NCBI RefSeq assembly: GCF_001421715.1 | Contig: NZ_LMKP01000008.1 | Location: 22,878-86,877, forward strand | Direction of reading: 5' to 3' | Source of the DNA: Sphingomonas sp. Leaf22 | GTDB taxonomy: Bacteria; Pseudomonadota; Alphaproteobacteria; Sphingomonadales; Sphingomonadaceae | DNA length: 64,000 nt | In this document: positions 44,482 to 54,223 of the stretch, one piece after another | How positions within the stretch are numbered: the stretch's first letter is position 1 | Layout: every line of letters starts with the position of its first letter | The notes under the pieces: generated by a model | Database searches by the model: none | Seen by the model: the letters and a program-made list of their open reading frames with translations, nothing else | Told to the model about the DNA's origin: nothing | Program-made: the position numbers and the translations under genes

Positions 44482-45519
44482 TTATCGGAGCGGCTGGTCG
44501 CGCGTCGCCACGATCGGCGGCACGTACGGGATCGGCGCGCCGGGCGGGATCGCGGCGATCTCCAAGGCGATATTTTCCGCACGTTTTCCTGCGGATGAAT
44601 GGGTCCGGCTATGGAAAATGCCGCCGTCGATCCGGGCACCGGGTCCTTTCCAGAACGCAACGGCCGACGCCGGATCCCAACGCGCATTGCGGAGCAGATG
44701 GACGCTCAGCCGGTCGGCGTCGTCTTCGGTCATGCGAAAGATGCGTCCATTTCGGCCCAATTCGCGCAACAGGCCACGACTTACCTTCGCCGCTTCAAGG
44801 CGGACGTGGTGGCGCAGGATATTGTGCGACAATTCATGCGCAACGACGACGGCAAGTTGCGAATCATCGAAGCGTTCGAGAAACTGGCTGGAAATCTGCA
44901 CCAGCCGGCCATCGGCAACGGCATCCATCGATGGTCCGACCCGCAATTCGAACAGGGTGCGACATCCGGGTGAGGCCGGGACGGTCACCGGTCGCTCCTG
45001 ACCTGCACGGCGCAGGATCATCGCCAACGGTCGATCGGACGGTTGCGCTTCCAGCATCACGGCGAAGGCGTCGCGGGTTGCGACATGACCACCGCCGCTC
45101 GCGACCGGTACCGGCCGTGCGTTTACGCTGACGATGGAATCGTTCGCTCGCACCCCGGCGCGGTCGGCGGGACTGCCGGGTACGACCGCTTCGACCGCGA
45201 TCGCGGATTCGAAGCCGAAGGTCGTGCGGGCAGTCGCCTGCTCGCTGACGTCATACTGATCGATGGCGTGCACGATCAGTCCGGTGACGGGCGCGCGATC
45301 GGCGCACAGCGCAGCATTGGCGTGGGCCAGCCGATAGCCGATCGCCCCCAGCCGCAGATCGGCAGCGCGAAGTGTTTCCAGAGTCGCCTGGTCCGTCCCG
45401 GTGGTGACGGCGGTATTCGGCGCAGCACCGATCGTCAGCAATATTGTCGCGAGCAAAACGGGATGCCGCGTCCGAACCACCCGGCGATGCTCGGCGATCC
45501 AAGGAGAGGGAAAAGACAT
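44482..45519 (-). CDS. M48-family metalloprotease with internal PDZ domain
   Basis: A 345-residue protein with a hydrophobic N-terminus (PVLLATILLTIGAA). A PDZ-like domain occupies about residues 115-190 (AIAVEAVVPGSPADRAGVRANDSIVSVNARPVP). The M48 zinc site is HELSHNILRHH (HExxH), with EDDADRLSVHLL as likely third-ligand helix. It is probably periplasmic and linked to envelope quality control. ATG 45519 was preferred to a longer reading because it sits after GGGCGG and starts a basic n-region. Confidence 0.85.
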   Translation of the reverse strand: MSFPSPWIAEHRRVVRTRHPVLLATILLTIGAAPNTAVTTGTDQATLETLRAADLRLGAIGYRLAHANAALCADRAPVTGLIVHAIDQYDVSEQATARTTFGFESAIAVEAVVPGSPADRAGVRANDSIVSVNARPVPVASGGGHVATRDAFAVMLEAQPSDRPLAMILRRAGQERPVTVPASPGCRTLFELRVGPSMDAVADGRLVQISSQFLERFDDSQLAVVVAHELSHNILRHHVRLEAAKVSRGLLRELGRNGRIFRMTEDDADRLSVHLLRNARWDPASAVAFWKGPGARIDGGIFHSRTHSSAGKRAENIALEIAAIPPGAPIPYVPPIVATRDQPLR

Positions 45520-45645
45520 CCGCCCGCGATAGCATGATCGCAAAGCCCAAGGCGATGCCGGGCAGACTGCAGGGTATCGGCCCACCGAAACGAAAAACGG
45601 CGCCGGAAACCTCCGACGCCGTTCTCGATCGAACCGGTCTCGCGT

Positions 45646-46260
45646 TTAACGCATGCCGGGCGGAAGCGCCTGTCCGGGGGGCGGTGCGCCGGCACCACCG
45701 CCCTGCTGCTGCATCATCTGTTGCATCTGCATCTGCTGCAGCACTGCCTCGGGGATGAATTCGATCATGTCGACATCGAACACCAGCACCTGCTTCGACA
45801 GTTTCTTGACCTCCGGCGACATCGGCGGCGCACCTTCGGGACGCGGCGCGCCATAGCCGAGCGTCGGCGGCAACCAGAAACGGTAGCGCGACCCCTTCGG
45901 CATCAGCTTCAACGCCTCGCCGAACCCCGGCACGACCTGCTTGGGCGACATCGGGGTCGGGTTGCGGCTCTGGTCGAAGATCGTGCCGTCCGTCAGCTTG
46001 CCGACATAGTTGATCAGCGTGACGTCGGCATCGGTCGGGGTCGGGCCGCTGCCCTTGGTCAGCACTTCATATTGCAGACCGCTCGCGGTGGTGACGACGC
46101 CGGGACGCGAGGCGTTGGCGGCGAGGAACGAGGCCGTTTCGCTGCGCGAACCGACCCAGGCAAAAACCGCCGCAACCAGCAACGCCAGCGCGATCCCGAT
46201 CCACACCCAGACGATATGACGCTGCTTGACAGGTTGCAGCGGAACGGCAGTGACCGACAT
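45646..46260 (-). CDS. FKBP-type peptidyl-prolyl isomerase, membrane-anchored
   Basis: A 204-residue protein. One N-terminal helix (IVWVWIGIALALLVAAVFAW) anchors it, a short spacer follows, then an FKBP domain (GLQYEVLTKGSGPTPTDADVTLINYVGKLTDGTIFDQS, VVPGFGEALKLMPKGSRYRFWLPPTLGYG, LVFDVDMIEF). The C-terminal tail is a Gln/Met-rich stretch, then Gly/Pro. It should fold periplasmic proteins. ATG 46260 has AAAGGGG 5 nt upstream; the in-frame GTG at 46266 overlaps that Shine-Dalgarno. Confidence 0.9.
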   Translation of the reverse strand: MSVTAVPLQPVKQRHIVWVWIGIALALLVAAVFAWVGSRSETASFLAANASRPGVVTTASGLQYEVLTKGSGPTPTDADVTLINYVGKLTDGTIFDQSRNPTPMSPKQVVPGFGEALKLMPKGSRYRFWLPPTLGYGAPRPEGAPPMSPEVKKLSKQVLVFDVDMIEFIPEAVLQQMQMQQMMQQQGGGAGAPPPGQALPPGMR

Positions 46261-46349
46261 CGACACCCCTTTGGCACGCCTCGCGCACCCGATCTCAGGA
46301 AACCGGCGGCATCGTCGGCATCAACGCCGACGGGCCGCTATCGGTGGAA

Positions 46350-46556
46350 TTACCGGGCGCCGTCGCGCTCGAGGCGCTTGCGCTCCATCTTGCGCGCCCG
46401 GCTGATCGCCGCCGCCCGTTCGCGAGCGCGCTTTTCCGAAGGCTTTTCGTAGTGACGACGCAGCTTCATCTCGCGATACACACCTTCGCGCTGCAGCTTC
46501 TTCTTGAGCGCGCGCAGGGCCTGATCGACATTATTTTCACGAACCATGATCTGCAT
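46350..46556 (-). CDS. rpsU: 30S ribosomal protein S21
   Basis: A 68-residue, highly basic protein: [20 protein letters not shown], then [20 protein letters not shown], the invariant core of S21. It helps the 30S subunit pair with the mRNA Shine-Dalgarno region. ATG 46547 (MVREN) is an alternative start. Confidence 0.96.
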   Translation of the reverse strand: MQIMVRENNVDQALRALKKKLQREGVYREMKLRRHYEKPSEKRARERAAAISRARKMERKRLERDGAR

Positions 46557-46679
46557 GAGGTCGAAAAACTCCGGGTCTTTTCATCGCAATAGAATAGGGT
46601 TCGCCGAAGCATGGCCGCGGCGTGACGCTTCCCCCTAACAGGAGTGCCTCCTGCGGGCAAGCGCGAGCACCCGCCGGGA

Positions 46680-47069
46680 TCAGAACAGCAGGTCGCCCCC
46701 CGCGCGTCGCGCCAATATCCGGCCGATCGCGTCGAACAAGGCATCCATCGCCACCGGCTTGAACAGGACTTCGTCGGCACCGGCGGCAAGACATCGCTCG
46801 GTCAAGTCGATCGCGGTATCGGCGGTGACGATGATGATCGGCAGCGTTCGTTTCGCATCCTCGCGCGCGCGCACGCGGCGGATGACCTCGAACCCGTCCA
46901 TGCCGGGCATGCGCAGGTCGAGCAGGACCAGGTCGAACTCTTCCTCGTCGATCCGGCGCAACCCGGCTTCGGCAAGGTCCGCCTCGACCATGGTCGCCCC
47001 GGCGACGTCGAGCATGTCGCGGACGACCCGGCGATTCATCGCGTCATCCTCGACGAACAGGATCCTCAT
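46680..47069 (-). CDS. Single-domain response regulator (CheY-like)
   Basis: A 129-residue receiver domain with the acidic pocket E7/D8/D9, phospho-acceptor D51 (LVLLDLRMPGMDGFE), T82 (VTAD) and K104 (VLFKPV), so it is intact. It has no output domain. It lies 61 nt downstream of the TPR histidine kinase on the same strand, and is the likely phosphate receiver for that kinase, whose own receiver is degenerate. Confidence 0.92.
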   Translation of the reverse strand: MRILFVEDDAMNRRVVRDMLDVAGATMVEADLAEAGLRRIDEEEFDLVLLDLRMPGMDGFEVIRRVRAREDAKRTLPIIIVTADTAIDLTERCLAAGADEVLFKPVAMDALFDAIGRILARRAGGDLLF

Positions 47070-47130
47070 GCGTCACCGATCCGAAGGATCGCCTTCTTTT
47101 CAAAGCTTTGCATATCGAAATCCGCTATCG

Positions 47131-49569
47131 CTACGCCGCATTTGAAACAAGGGCTGTTGGCACCGCACCCTGATTATCCCGACCGACGAACAACGCACCG
47201 ATAAGTTGCTTAGCCGAAACCGGCTTGTTTAGCAATGTTATGACGCTTTTTTCGACATTTACGTCACATTCTTCTGAACTGCACACCAGAACGGCCGGTA
47301 CCGGTGCCGTCCGCAGCATCGTCCCGATCTCGGCAAGATCGCGCTCCGGGGCATCGCTGCCCGCGCGGAACGCTTTCATATCCATCAACAAAGCGAACAC
47401 CCTGCCCCCGGCCAGCAGCTCCCGCACCGTCGCCACGTCGTCCACGAACGCGATCGCCGCGCCGTGATCGGCAAACAGGGTCCGCATCATCCCCCGGGCG
47501 ATCGGATTGCGTTCGAGAATGACCAGCTTGTCCGGGCTCGCATCCTCGCCCCGGTCCATTATTCGCGGAGTCGCCGGCGTTACCGGCAGGTCGAGCGTGA
47601 AGGTCGACCCCTCGCCCGCGACACTCGTGACGCGAATGTCGCCCCCCATAGCGCGGGCAAGATTGCGACAGATGGTCAGCCCGAGGCCGGTGCCCCCGAA
47701 GCGACGCGTCGTACTGTTGTCGGCTTGCTGAAACGATTCGAAGACATCGTCAATACGGTCGGCGGCGATACCGATACCAGTATCCGTCACGGCGATCCGA
47801 ACATGTTGGTCGTTGCCCTCGACCCGCAGGCCAATGCCGCCGGTTTCGGTGAACTTCAGCGCATTCGACAGCAGGTTGAAGAGGATCTGGCGCAACCGTA
47901 CCGGATCGCCCTCGATCCAGCGCGGCACCTGCCCGATCCCCAGCGTGAAGCGCAGCCCGCGATCCTCCGCCTGCCGCCGCGACGATCGCGCCAGCGTCTC
48001 GACCGTCTCGATCAGGTCGGTCGGAATGCGTTCGACCGACAGATTGCCCGACTGCATCTTCGCGACGTCGAGAATATCGTCGACCAACGCGCGCATCGTG
48101 ACCCCGGCGTCGTGGACGATGCCCAGCCGATCGCGCAGGTCGGGCGTCAGTCGGGAATCGCGCAACATGACCTGCGCCATGCCGAGGATGCCGTTGAGCG
48201 GGGTGCGGATCTCGTGGCTGGTCGTCGCGAGGAAATCGCCCTTGGCCTTCAACGCCTTTTCCAGCGCGACATTGGTCGCCGCCAGTTCGACGTTGGCGTT
48301 GCGCACGGCATTCCGGCTCCGGCGCAACGTCACGACACCGAAGGTCAACAGCGCGACCAGCACCGCGACCGCGGCCGCGATGCCCCCGAACAGGATGCGC
48401 TGGTATCGCGCGCTCGCCCGCTCGAACACGATGTTGCGGCGCAGTTCCTCCTGCTTCAGCCGGGCAATGCGCAGTTCCTGATTCTGGAAGTCGAAGCGCG
48501 CCGCGATCAACGCGGTCTTGGTCGAGGTGGTGAGCTTCGTCGCCTGTTCGTTCAGCCGGCTGAGCGCTTCCAGATGGGCAAGCGATTTCGGTGCGTCGCC
48601 GACCGCCGAATAGACGGCATAGGCGTTCTGGTGATTGTCGCGCGCGGGAAGCCCGGTCGTGCGCAGATCGACCCCGTCGAACGCGGCATCGACCAGCTGC
48701 ACCGCCAGCGCGGTGTCGCCGCGATCGATCGCCACCCGCGCCGCCAGCGTGCGCAGCTGATCCAGCGAGGCTTTCGACCCGACCGTTTCCGCGATCTTCA
48801 TGCCCGCCATGACCGACTGCCATGCCGCCGCATCGTCGCCGGCCGCGCGCTGCGTCCGCGCGAGGTTGCGCAGGATCTGCACTTCGAACGACGGGTTGTT
48901 GAGCCGGCGCACCGCGACCAGCGCCCGTTCGAAATCCACGATCGCGCGTCGATAGTCGCGCATCTCGCTGATGACGTTGCCGCGATTGTTGAGCAGCGAA
49001 ACCGACAGCAGGGGATCGCCGCCATAAGCCTCGATCGCCTGCTCGTAATAGCGCAGCGCCGCTTCGAAATCGCTGCCCTGCCGATACAGGGCCCCGATGC
49101 TGAGCAACGCCATGGCCTGCCCGCGCCGATCACCGGCGGCAAGATAGACGCGATAGGCCGATTGATAATCGGCCAGCGCCGCTGCCACCTGCCCCTCATC
49201 GGCGGACAGGTCGCCCCGCGTGCGCAGCGCATCGCCTTCGATCGCGACACGGGGATTGAGCCTGGCGAGGATTGCCAGCGAACGGTCGACCGAACGCTTG
49301 GCGGCGGCCTCCTGGTCGAGCCGGATATAGGCTTCGGCCTGCAACCAGATGCCGGCGGCGACCAGCCGCGAGGAGGCACCGTCGCGTTCCAAGGCGACGC
49401 GTTCCAGTTCCTGCCCGGCCCGCAAACCGGCGCGAGGCTCGGCGACCAGCGCGGCGCGAATCGCATCGAAACGGCGGTCCAGCGGGTCGACGCCCGGCTG
49501 CGCCCTTGCCGGCAACGCGATGGTCGCCATCCAGAAAGTCAGGGCAAGGAGCGGGAGACACAGGCGCAT
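47131..49569 (-). CDS. TPR-containing sensor histidine kinase with a degenerate C-terminal receiver
   Basis: An 812-residue membrane kinase. A signal peptide (to ~residue 23) is followed by a periplasmic TPR array (~60-340), a coiled coil, a TM helix (392-416), HisKA with phospho-acceptor H452 (TSHEIRTPLNGILG) and HATPase (NLLSNALKF, DTGIGI, GGTGLGL). A receiver-like domain occupies ~682-795: the acidic pair is replaced by ERN (686-688), Asp730 is kept, the usual T/S position lies in CSS and Lys782 is kept. The TPR sensor should detect a periplasmic protein or peptide. The standalone receiver downstream is its likely partner. Confidence 0.9.
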   Translation of the reverse strand: MRLCLPLLALTFWMATIALPARAQPGVDPLDRRFDAIRAALVAEPRAGLRAGQELERVALERDGASSRLVAAGIWLQAEAYIRLDQEAAAKRSVDRSLAILARLNPRVAIEGDALRTRGDLSADEGQVAAALADYQSAYRVYLAAGDRRGQAMALLSIGALYRQGSDFEAALRYYEQAIEAYGGDPLLSVSLLNNRGNVISEMRDYRRAIVDFERALVAVRRLNNPSFEVQILRNLARTQRAAGDDAAAWQSVMAGMKIAETVGSKASLDQLRTLAARVAIDRGDTALAVQLVDAAFDGVDLRTTGLPARDNHQNAYAVYSAVGDAPKSLAHLEALSRLNEQATKLTTSTKTALIAARFDFQNQELRIARLKQEELRRNIVFERASARYQRILFGGIAAAVAVLVALLTFGVVTLRRSRNAVRNANVELAATNVALEKALKAKGDFLATTSHEIRTPLNGILGMAQVMLRDSRLTPDLRDRLGIVHDAGVTMRALVDDILDVAKMQSGNLSVERIPTDLIETVETLARSSRRQAEDRGLRFTLGIGQVPRWIEGDPVRLRQILFNLLSNALKFTETGGIGLRVEGNDQHVRIAVTDTGIGIAADRIDDVFESFQQADNSTTRRFGGTGLGLTICRNLARAMGGDIRVTSVAGEGSTFTLDLPVTPATPRIMDRGEDASPDKLVILERNPIARGMMRTLFADHGAAIAFVDDVATVRELLAGGRVFALLMDMKAFRAGSDAPERDLAEIGTMLRTAPVPAVLVCSSEECDVNVEKSVITLLNKPVSAKQLIGALFVGRDNQGAVPTALVSNAA

Positions 49570-49609
49570 TGGGGCAAGCTAACCCGATTGGGTTAATGAT
49601 TGGTACCGA

Positions 49610-50974
49610 TCAACCGGTCTTCCATTGGCCTTCGTTGCGCAGGAAGGACAGGCGCGGGCTGGCCATCGCCGCCAGATGGCCTTCTTCCCGTAAAAAGGTG
49701 CGGAACGCCTCGAACTCGATCGGGCGGCTTATCAGATAGCCCTGCACCATGTCGCAGCCCATGACGCCGAGCAGCGCCAGCGCGGCGGGTGTTTCGACGC
49801 CTTCGGCGGTCACTTCCATATCGAGCGCATGGGCAAGGTCGATCGTCGAGCGCACGATCAGCGGATCGCGGTTGCTGCTGGTCAGCTGGGTGACGAACAG
49901 CTTGTCGATCTTCAATTCGCTGGCGGGCAAGCGTTTGAGATAGGCCAGCGACGACAGGCCGGCCCCATAATCGTCGATCGCCAGCGGCACGCCGATCTCG
50001 CTGAACGTCCGCAGATTGGCGATCGCGCTCTCTGGATCGCGGATCACCGCGGTCTCGGTGATCTCGAACCCGACCCGCGCGCCGCCTTCGCGAACGAGTC
50101 GGCAGGCTTCGCGGACGAAACCCGGATCGGACAGCAGGACGCCCGACATGTTGATGAAGATCGGAATGTCGTAGCCGGCCGCCGCAAGCATGCGCTGATC
50201 GGCGATCACCCGGCGGATCGTCCACAGCGTCAGCGCGCCGATGACGTGCGATCGTTCGGCCGCCTCGATGAAATCGCCGGGCAGCACCAGCCCGCGGGTC
50301 GGATGCCGCCACCGCACCAGTGCCTCGGCACTCGCCACGCATTGCTGGCGCACCCGCACCTTGGGCTGATATTGCAGGAATATCTGCCCGTCCTCGATCG
50401 CGCCGGGCAGGTCGCGCATTAATTGAACCGGGTCGTGCCCCGCCGCGGGGTCGCTCAGATCGCGTACGACATCCGTGCCGATCTGCTGTCCGTCGACAAG
50501 CGCAAGCTCGGCCGCCTCGATCAGGCGAACCTCGTCGGCCTCGCGCACCCGGGCACCGACGCCGCCGATTCGCAACGTCACGCGACAGCTTTCGCCGTTC
50601 AGGTCGAACGGCTGCGCCATCGCCGCGCGGATACGCTCGGCCACGGCGTTGCCGGCCGTGGCCGAATCGCGCTCGAACTTGATCTCCAATCCGCTCCGGC
50701 CGACCGGCGTGATCCGGCTATCGGCGATCATCGCCCGCAGACGAGCGACGATGTCGGCCAGCGCCGCGCCGGCGCCGACGACCCCGACCTGCCGTCGCAA
50801 TGCCGCGAAATCCTCGATTTCGGCGAGGAACAGGAAGCGATACCCGGCGGAAGGCGCAACGGCGCGCGCCGACACCGGTCCGTCGCGCACAGCGACCGGC
50901 GACAGGGGCCGCTGCCCCCTCCCGTGTCCTGACGGCCCGACCAGCGGGATATGTTCCGAATCGGCGCGTGCCAT
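49610..50974 (-). CDS. EAL-domain c-di-GMP phosphodiesterase with vestigial GGDEF
   Basis: A 454-residue cytoplasmic protein. Residues ~45-170 look like a worn GGDEF domain without the GGDEF signature. The EAL domain has E217-A-L, N275, E304 and E307 (FEITET), D334-D335, K356 (LKIDK), TAEGVET and VQGY, the full set for catalysis. It should degrade c-di-GMP and so oppose the signal read by the PilZ protein of the EPS locus. Divergent from the cys leader. Confidence 0.9.
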   Translation of the reverse strand: MARADSEHIPLVGPSGHGRGQRPLSPVAVRDGPVSARAVAPSAGYRFLFLAEIEDFAALRRQVGVVGAGAALADIVARLRAMIADSRITPVGRSGLEIKFERDSATAGNAVAERIRAAMAQPFDLNGESCRVTLRIGGVGARVREADEVRLIEAAELALVDGQQIGTDVVRDLSDPAAGHDPVQLMRDLPGAIEDGQIFLQYQPKVRVRQQCVASAEALVRWRHPTRGLVLPGDFIEAAERSHVIGALTLWTIRRVIADQRMLAAAGYDIPIFINMSGVLLSDPGFVREACRLVREGGARVGFEITETAVIRDPESAIANLRTFSEIGVPLAIDDYGAGLSSLAYLKRLPASELKIDKLFVTQLTSSNRDPLIVRSTIDLAHALDMEVTAEGVETPAALALLGVMGCDMVQGYLISRPIEFEAFRTFLREEGHLAAMASPRLSFLRNEGQWKTG

Positions 50975-51057
50975 GATGTTCAGTGCTACCGCCCAAACCC
51001 CGAAGCATCCGTTAACGCCAGCAATCGCGGCGAGATGGTTTTCCTGCCGATTTGCGA

Positions 51058-51086
51058 TTGGCCTATGGTTAATTTCCGGTTAATAC
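51058..51086 (+). promoter_or_regulatory. Candidate sigma-70 promoter of the cys leader RNA
   Basis: TTGGCC at 51058-51063 and TAATAC at 51081-51086 are 17 bp apart, and the predicted transcript would begin near 51093, just before the UUCG hairpin and leader ORF. It was picked by eye. Confidence 0.4.
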
Positions 51087-51120
51087 GGCATCGCGCTTCG
51101 GCGCTTCTGGGAGACTGAAA

Positions 51121-51180
51121 ATGCAGGCGTTTTTCGCACTGTTCCGTGATCACTACGGCGAAGACCTTCGTCCGATCTAA
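51121..51180 (+). CDS. 19-residue leader peptide upstream of cysD
   Basis: ATG 51121 to TAA 51180 encodes MQAFFALFRDHYGEDLRPI. GGGAG sits 7 nt upstream, and an intrinsic terminator begins 10 nt past the stop, which is the classic layout of an attenuation leader. The sequence has three Phe and one Tyr, but no Cys and no internal Met, so simple cysteine sensing is not indicated. Alternatively the whole unit is a short independent RNA with a small ORF. Confidence 0.45.
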   Translation: MQAFFALFRDHYGEDLRPI

Positions 51181-51190
51181 ATGGAACATT

Positions 51191-51233
51191 CGCCTGGATC
51201 GGGACGGTTCGCCGGAACGATCCAGGCGTTTTT
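51191..51233 (+). terminator. Strong intrinsic terminator / attenuator hairpin before cysD
   Basis: CGCCTGGATCG and CGATCCAGGCG form a perfect 11-bp stem with an inner CGG-TTCG-CCG cap, directly followed by TTTTT (51229-51233). The ascending arm could instead pair with CAGGCG in codons 2-3 of the leader ORF (51124-51129). Confidence 0.8.
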
Positions 51234-51383
51234 GTGAAACCCCTGTTTTGGGAAACGCCGTGCCGGACCCGGACGGCCGCTGCCCCGACGCGCCCGATTC
51301 GGACGCGGCAAAGCTGAACTGGCGGGCACGCGAAGAATCGTTGTCTTGTCGCACCGCCGTGGGTCGCTACCTGCGACGGGACC

Positions 51384-52301
51384 ATGACCGATCCCGTATC
51401 CCATCGCCTCACCCATCTCGAACGGCTCGAGGCGGAAAGCATTCATATCCTGCGCGAAGTGGTCGCCGAGGCCGAACGCCCGGTGATGCTGTATTCGGTC
51501 GGCAAGGATTCGGCGGTGATGCTGCACCTCGCCAAAAAGGCATTCTATCCGGCCCCCCCGCCCTTCCCGTTGCTGCATGTCGACACGACGTGGAAATTCC
51601 GCGCGATGTACGATCTGCGCGACAGGGCGGCGCGCGATGCCGGCATGGAATTGCTGGTCCACCACAATCCCGATGCACAGGCGCGCGGCATCAACCCGTT
51701 CGATCATGGCAGCCTGCATACCGATTTGTGGAAGACCGAGGGGCTGAAACAGGCGCTCGATCACTATGGCTTCGACGCCGCCTTCGGTGGTGCCCGCCGC
51801 GACGAGGAAAAGAGCCGTGCGAAGGAACGCGTCTTCTCCTTCCGCTCGGCCAATCACCGCTGGGACCCGAAGGCGCAGCGGCCCGAACTGTGGCATCTGT
51901 ATAACGCGCGGAAAGCGAAGGGCGAATCGATCCGCGTCTTCCCGCTGTCGAACTGGACCGAGCTCGACATCTGGCAATATATCCTGCGCGAGCAGATCGA
52001 GATCGTGCCGCTGTATTTCGCCGCGCCCCGCCCGACCGTCGAGCGTGACGGGATGTTGCTGATGGTCGACGACGACCGCTTCCGCCTGCTGCCCGGCGAG
52101 ATACCGACGACACGATCGATCCGGTTCCGTACGCTCGGCTGCTACCCGCTGACCGGCGCGGTCGAGAGCGAAGCGGCGACGCTGAGCGACGTCATCCAGG
52201 AAATGTTGCTGACCACCACCTCCGAACGGCAGGGGCGCGCGATCGACCGCGATGCAGGGTCGGCCAGCATGGAAAAAAAGAAGCAGGAGGGCTATTTTTG
52301 A
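51384..52301 (+). CDS. cysD: Sulfate adenylyltransferase subunit 2
   Basis: A 305-residue ATP-pyrophosphatase-type subunit of ATP sulfurylase. It has the PP-loop [41 protein letters not shown] and the C-terminal GRAIDRDAG...[10 protein letters not shown]. With CysN it makes adenosine 5'-phosphosulfate from sulfate and ATP. Its stop overlaps the cysNC start (TGATG). Confidence 0.97.
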   Translation: MTDPVSHRLTHLERLEAESIHILREVVAEAERPVMLYSVGKDSAVMLHLAKKAFYPAPPPFPLLHVDTTWKFRAMYDLRDRAARDAGMELLVHHNPDAQARGINPFDHGSLHTDLWKTEGLKQALDHYGFDAAFGGARRDEEKSRAKERVFSFRSANHRWDPKAQRPELWHLYNARKAKGESIRVFPLSNWTELDIWQYILREQIEIVPLYFAAPRPTVERDGMLLMVDDDRFRLLPGEIPTTRSIRFRTLGCYPLTGAVESEAATLSDVIQEMLLTTTSERQGRAIDRDAGSASMEKKKQEGYF

Positions 52302-54223
52302 TGGCAACCGCGCCCGCCTATACGCCCGACGCCCTGATCGCGGCCGATATCGACGCCTATCTGGCGCAGCACCAGACCAAGTCGCTGCTCCGCTTCATCA
52401 CCTGCGGATCGGTCGACGACGGCAAATCGACGCTGATCGGTCGGCTGCTCTATGATTCGAAGATGATCTTCGAGGATCAGCTCGCCGCACTGGAGAGCGA
52501 TTCGAAGCGCGTCGGCACGCAGGGGCAGGAGATCGATTTCGCGCTGCTGGTCGACGGCCTTGCCGCCGAGCGCGAACAGGGCATCACCATCGACGTCGCC
52601 TATCGCTTCTTCGCGACCGAGAAGCGCAAGTTCATCGTCGCCGATACGCCCGGCCACGAACAATATACCCGCAACATGGTGACCGGCGCGTCGACGGCCG
52701 ATCTGGCGGTGATCCTGATCGACGCGCGCAAGGGCGTGCTGACCCAGACGCGGCGGCACAGCTATCTCGCGCATCTGATCGGCATCCGGCACATCGTGCT
52801 GGCGGTGAACAAGATGGATCTGGTCGGGTACGACCGGGCGACGTTCGATCGCATCGTCGCCGACTATGCCGCATTCGCCGAATCGATCGGCATCGCCGGC
52901 TTCACCGCGATTCCGTTGTCGGGGTTCAAGGGCGACAATATCGCCGCCCTCTCCGACAACACGCCATGGTATGCCGGCCCGGCCCTGATCGAGCATCTCG
53001 AATCGGTCGCGCTCGACAGCGATGCGGCAGCGGCGAAGCCGTTCCGCCTGCCGGTGCAGTGGGTCAACCGCCCCGACCTCGACTTCCGCGGCTTCGCCGG
53101 CCTGATCGCCAGCGGGACCATCCGTCCGGGCGATGCCGTGCGGGTGCTGCCGTCGGGCAAGACGTCGCGCGTGGCGCGGATCGTGTCGATGGACGGCGAT
53201 CTGGCGGAGACGGTCGCCGGTCAGTCGGTGACGCTGACCCTGACCGACGAGATCGACTGTTCGCGCGGCGACGTGATCGCCGCCGCCGACGCGCCGCCGC
53301 AGGTCGCCGACCAGTTCCGCGCGACGATCGTGTGGATGGACGGCGAACCGATGCTGCCCGGCCGCGCCTATTGGCTGAAGACCGGGGCCGGCACCGTCTC
53401 GGCGACGGTGCAGCCCCCGCGCCATGCGATCGACGTCAACACGCTGGCCGAATTGTCGGTGAAGACGCTGTCGCTCAATGACATCGGTGTGGCCGACGTC
53501 TTCACCGATCGCGGCATCGCCTTCGAACCCTATGCCGACAATCGCGACCTCGGCGGGTTCATCCTCATCGACAAGATCACCAATGCCACCGTCGCCGCCG
53601 GCATGATCGACTATTGCCTGCGGCGTAGTCAGAATGTGCATTGGCAGTCGATCGACATCACGCGGCAGGCGCACGCCGCGCAGAAGAACCAAAGCCCCCG
53701 CGTCCTTTGGTTCACCGGCCTGTCGGGGTCGGGCAAGTCGACCATCGCCAATCTGGTCGAGAAGAAGCTGCATACGCTCGGCAAGCACAGCTTCCTGCTC
53801 GACGGCGACAATGTCCGCCACGGGCTGAACCGCGATCTGGGCTTCACCGATGCCGACCGGGTCGAGAATGTCCGCCGCGTCGGCGAGGTCGCCAAGCTGA
53901 TGGCCGATGCCGGACTGATCGTGCTGACCGCCTTCATCTCGCCGTTCCGTGCCGAGCGCGATCTGGCGCGGTCGATGCTGCCGGCGGGCGAGTTCGTCGA
54001 GGTGTTCGTCGATACGCCGCTGGCCGTCGCCGAGGCGCGCGACGTGAAGGGGCTGTATGCCAAGGCGCGCAGCGGCGCGCTGGCCAATTTCACCGGCATC
54101 GACAGCCCCTACGAACCGCCGCTCGCACCCGAAATCCATGTAGATACGACGCGCGAGACGCCGGAAGCGGCCGCCGAACGCATCGTCGAACATGTGCTCG
54201 GCATCTGGGCACCGGTATTGTGA
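52301..54223 (+). CDS. cysN: Bifunctional sulfate adenylyltransferase subunit 1 / APS kinase
   Basis: A 640-residue CysN–CysC fusion. The GTPase half has G1 [11 protein letters not shown]3 [12 protein letters not shown] and G4 NKMD, and drives ATP sulfurylase. The C-terminal kinase (from ~residue 465) has Walker [20 protein letters not shown] and [10 protein letters not shown], and phosphorylates APS to PAPS. ATG 52301 has AGGAGG 10 nt upstream. Confidence 0.96.
   Translation: MATAPAYTPDALIAADIDAYLAQHQTKSLLRFITCGSVDDGKSTLIGRLLYDSKMIFEDQLAALESDSKRVGTQGQEIDFALLVDGLAAEREQGITIDVAYRFFATEKRKFIVADTPGHEQYTRNMVTGASTADLAVILIDARKGVLTQTRRHSYLAHLIGIRHIVLAVNKMDLVGYDRATFDRIVADYAAFAESIGIAGFTAIPLSGFKGDNIAALSDNTPWYAGPALIEHLESVALDSDAAAAKPFRLPVQWVNRPDLDFRGFAGLIASGTIRPGDAVRVLPSGKTSRVARIVSMDGDLAETVAGQSVTLTLTDEIDCSRGDVIAAADAPPQVADQFRATIVWMDGEPMLPGRAYWLKTGAGTVSATVQPPRHAIDVNTLAELSVKTLSLNDIGVADVFTDRGIAFEPYADNRDLGGFILIDKITNATVAAGMIDYCLRRSQNVHWQSIDITRQAHAAQKNQSPRVLWFTGLSGSGKSTIANLVEKKLHTLGKHSFLLDGDNVRHGLNRDLGFTDADRVENVRRVGEVAKLMADAGLIVLTAFISPFRAERDLARSMLPAGEFVEVFVDTPLAVAEARDVKGLYAKARSGALANFTGIDSPYEPPLAPEIHVDTTRETPEAAAERIVEHVLGIWAPVL

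Larger units (their letters stand above)
50975..51383. other. 409-bp divergent region between the EAL gene and cysD, with leader RNA
   Basis: No full-size gene lies here. It contains a promoter-like pair at 51058-51086, a UUCG-capped mini-hairpin near 51093-51104, a 19-codon ORF (51121-51180) and a strong terminator (51191-51233), followed by 150 nt before cysD with no obvious element. The EAL gene promoter should lie in the left 80 bp. Confidence 0.5.

Noticed and set aside
51181..51237. Second short ORF starting directly after the leader peptide stop
   Set aside because: It has no Shine-Dalgarno and runs through the terminator hairpin, so translation is implausible.
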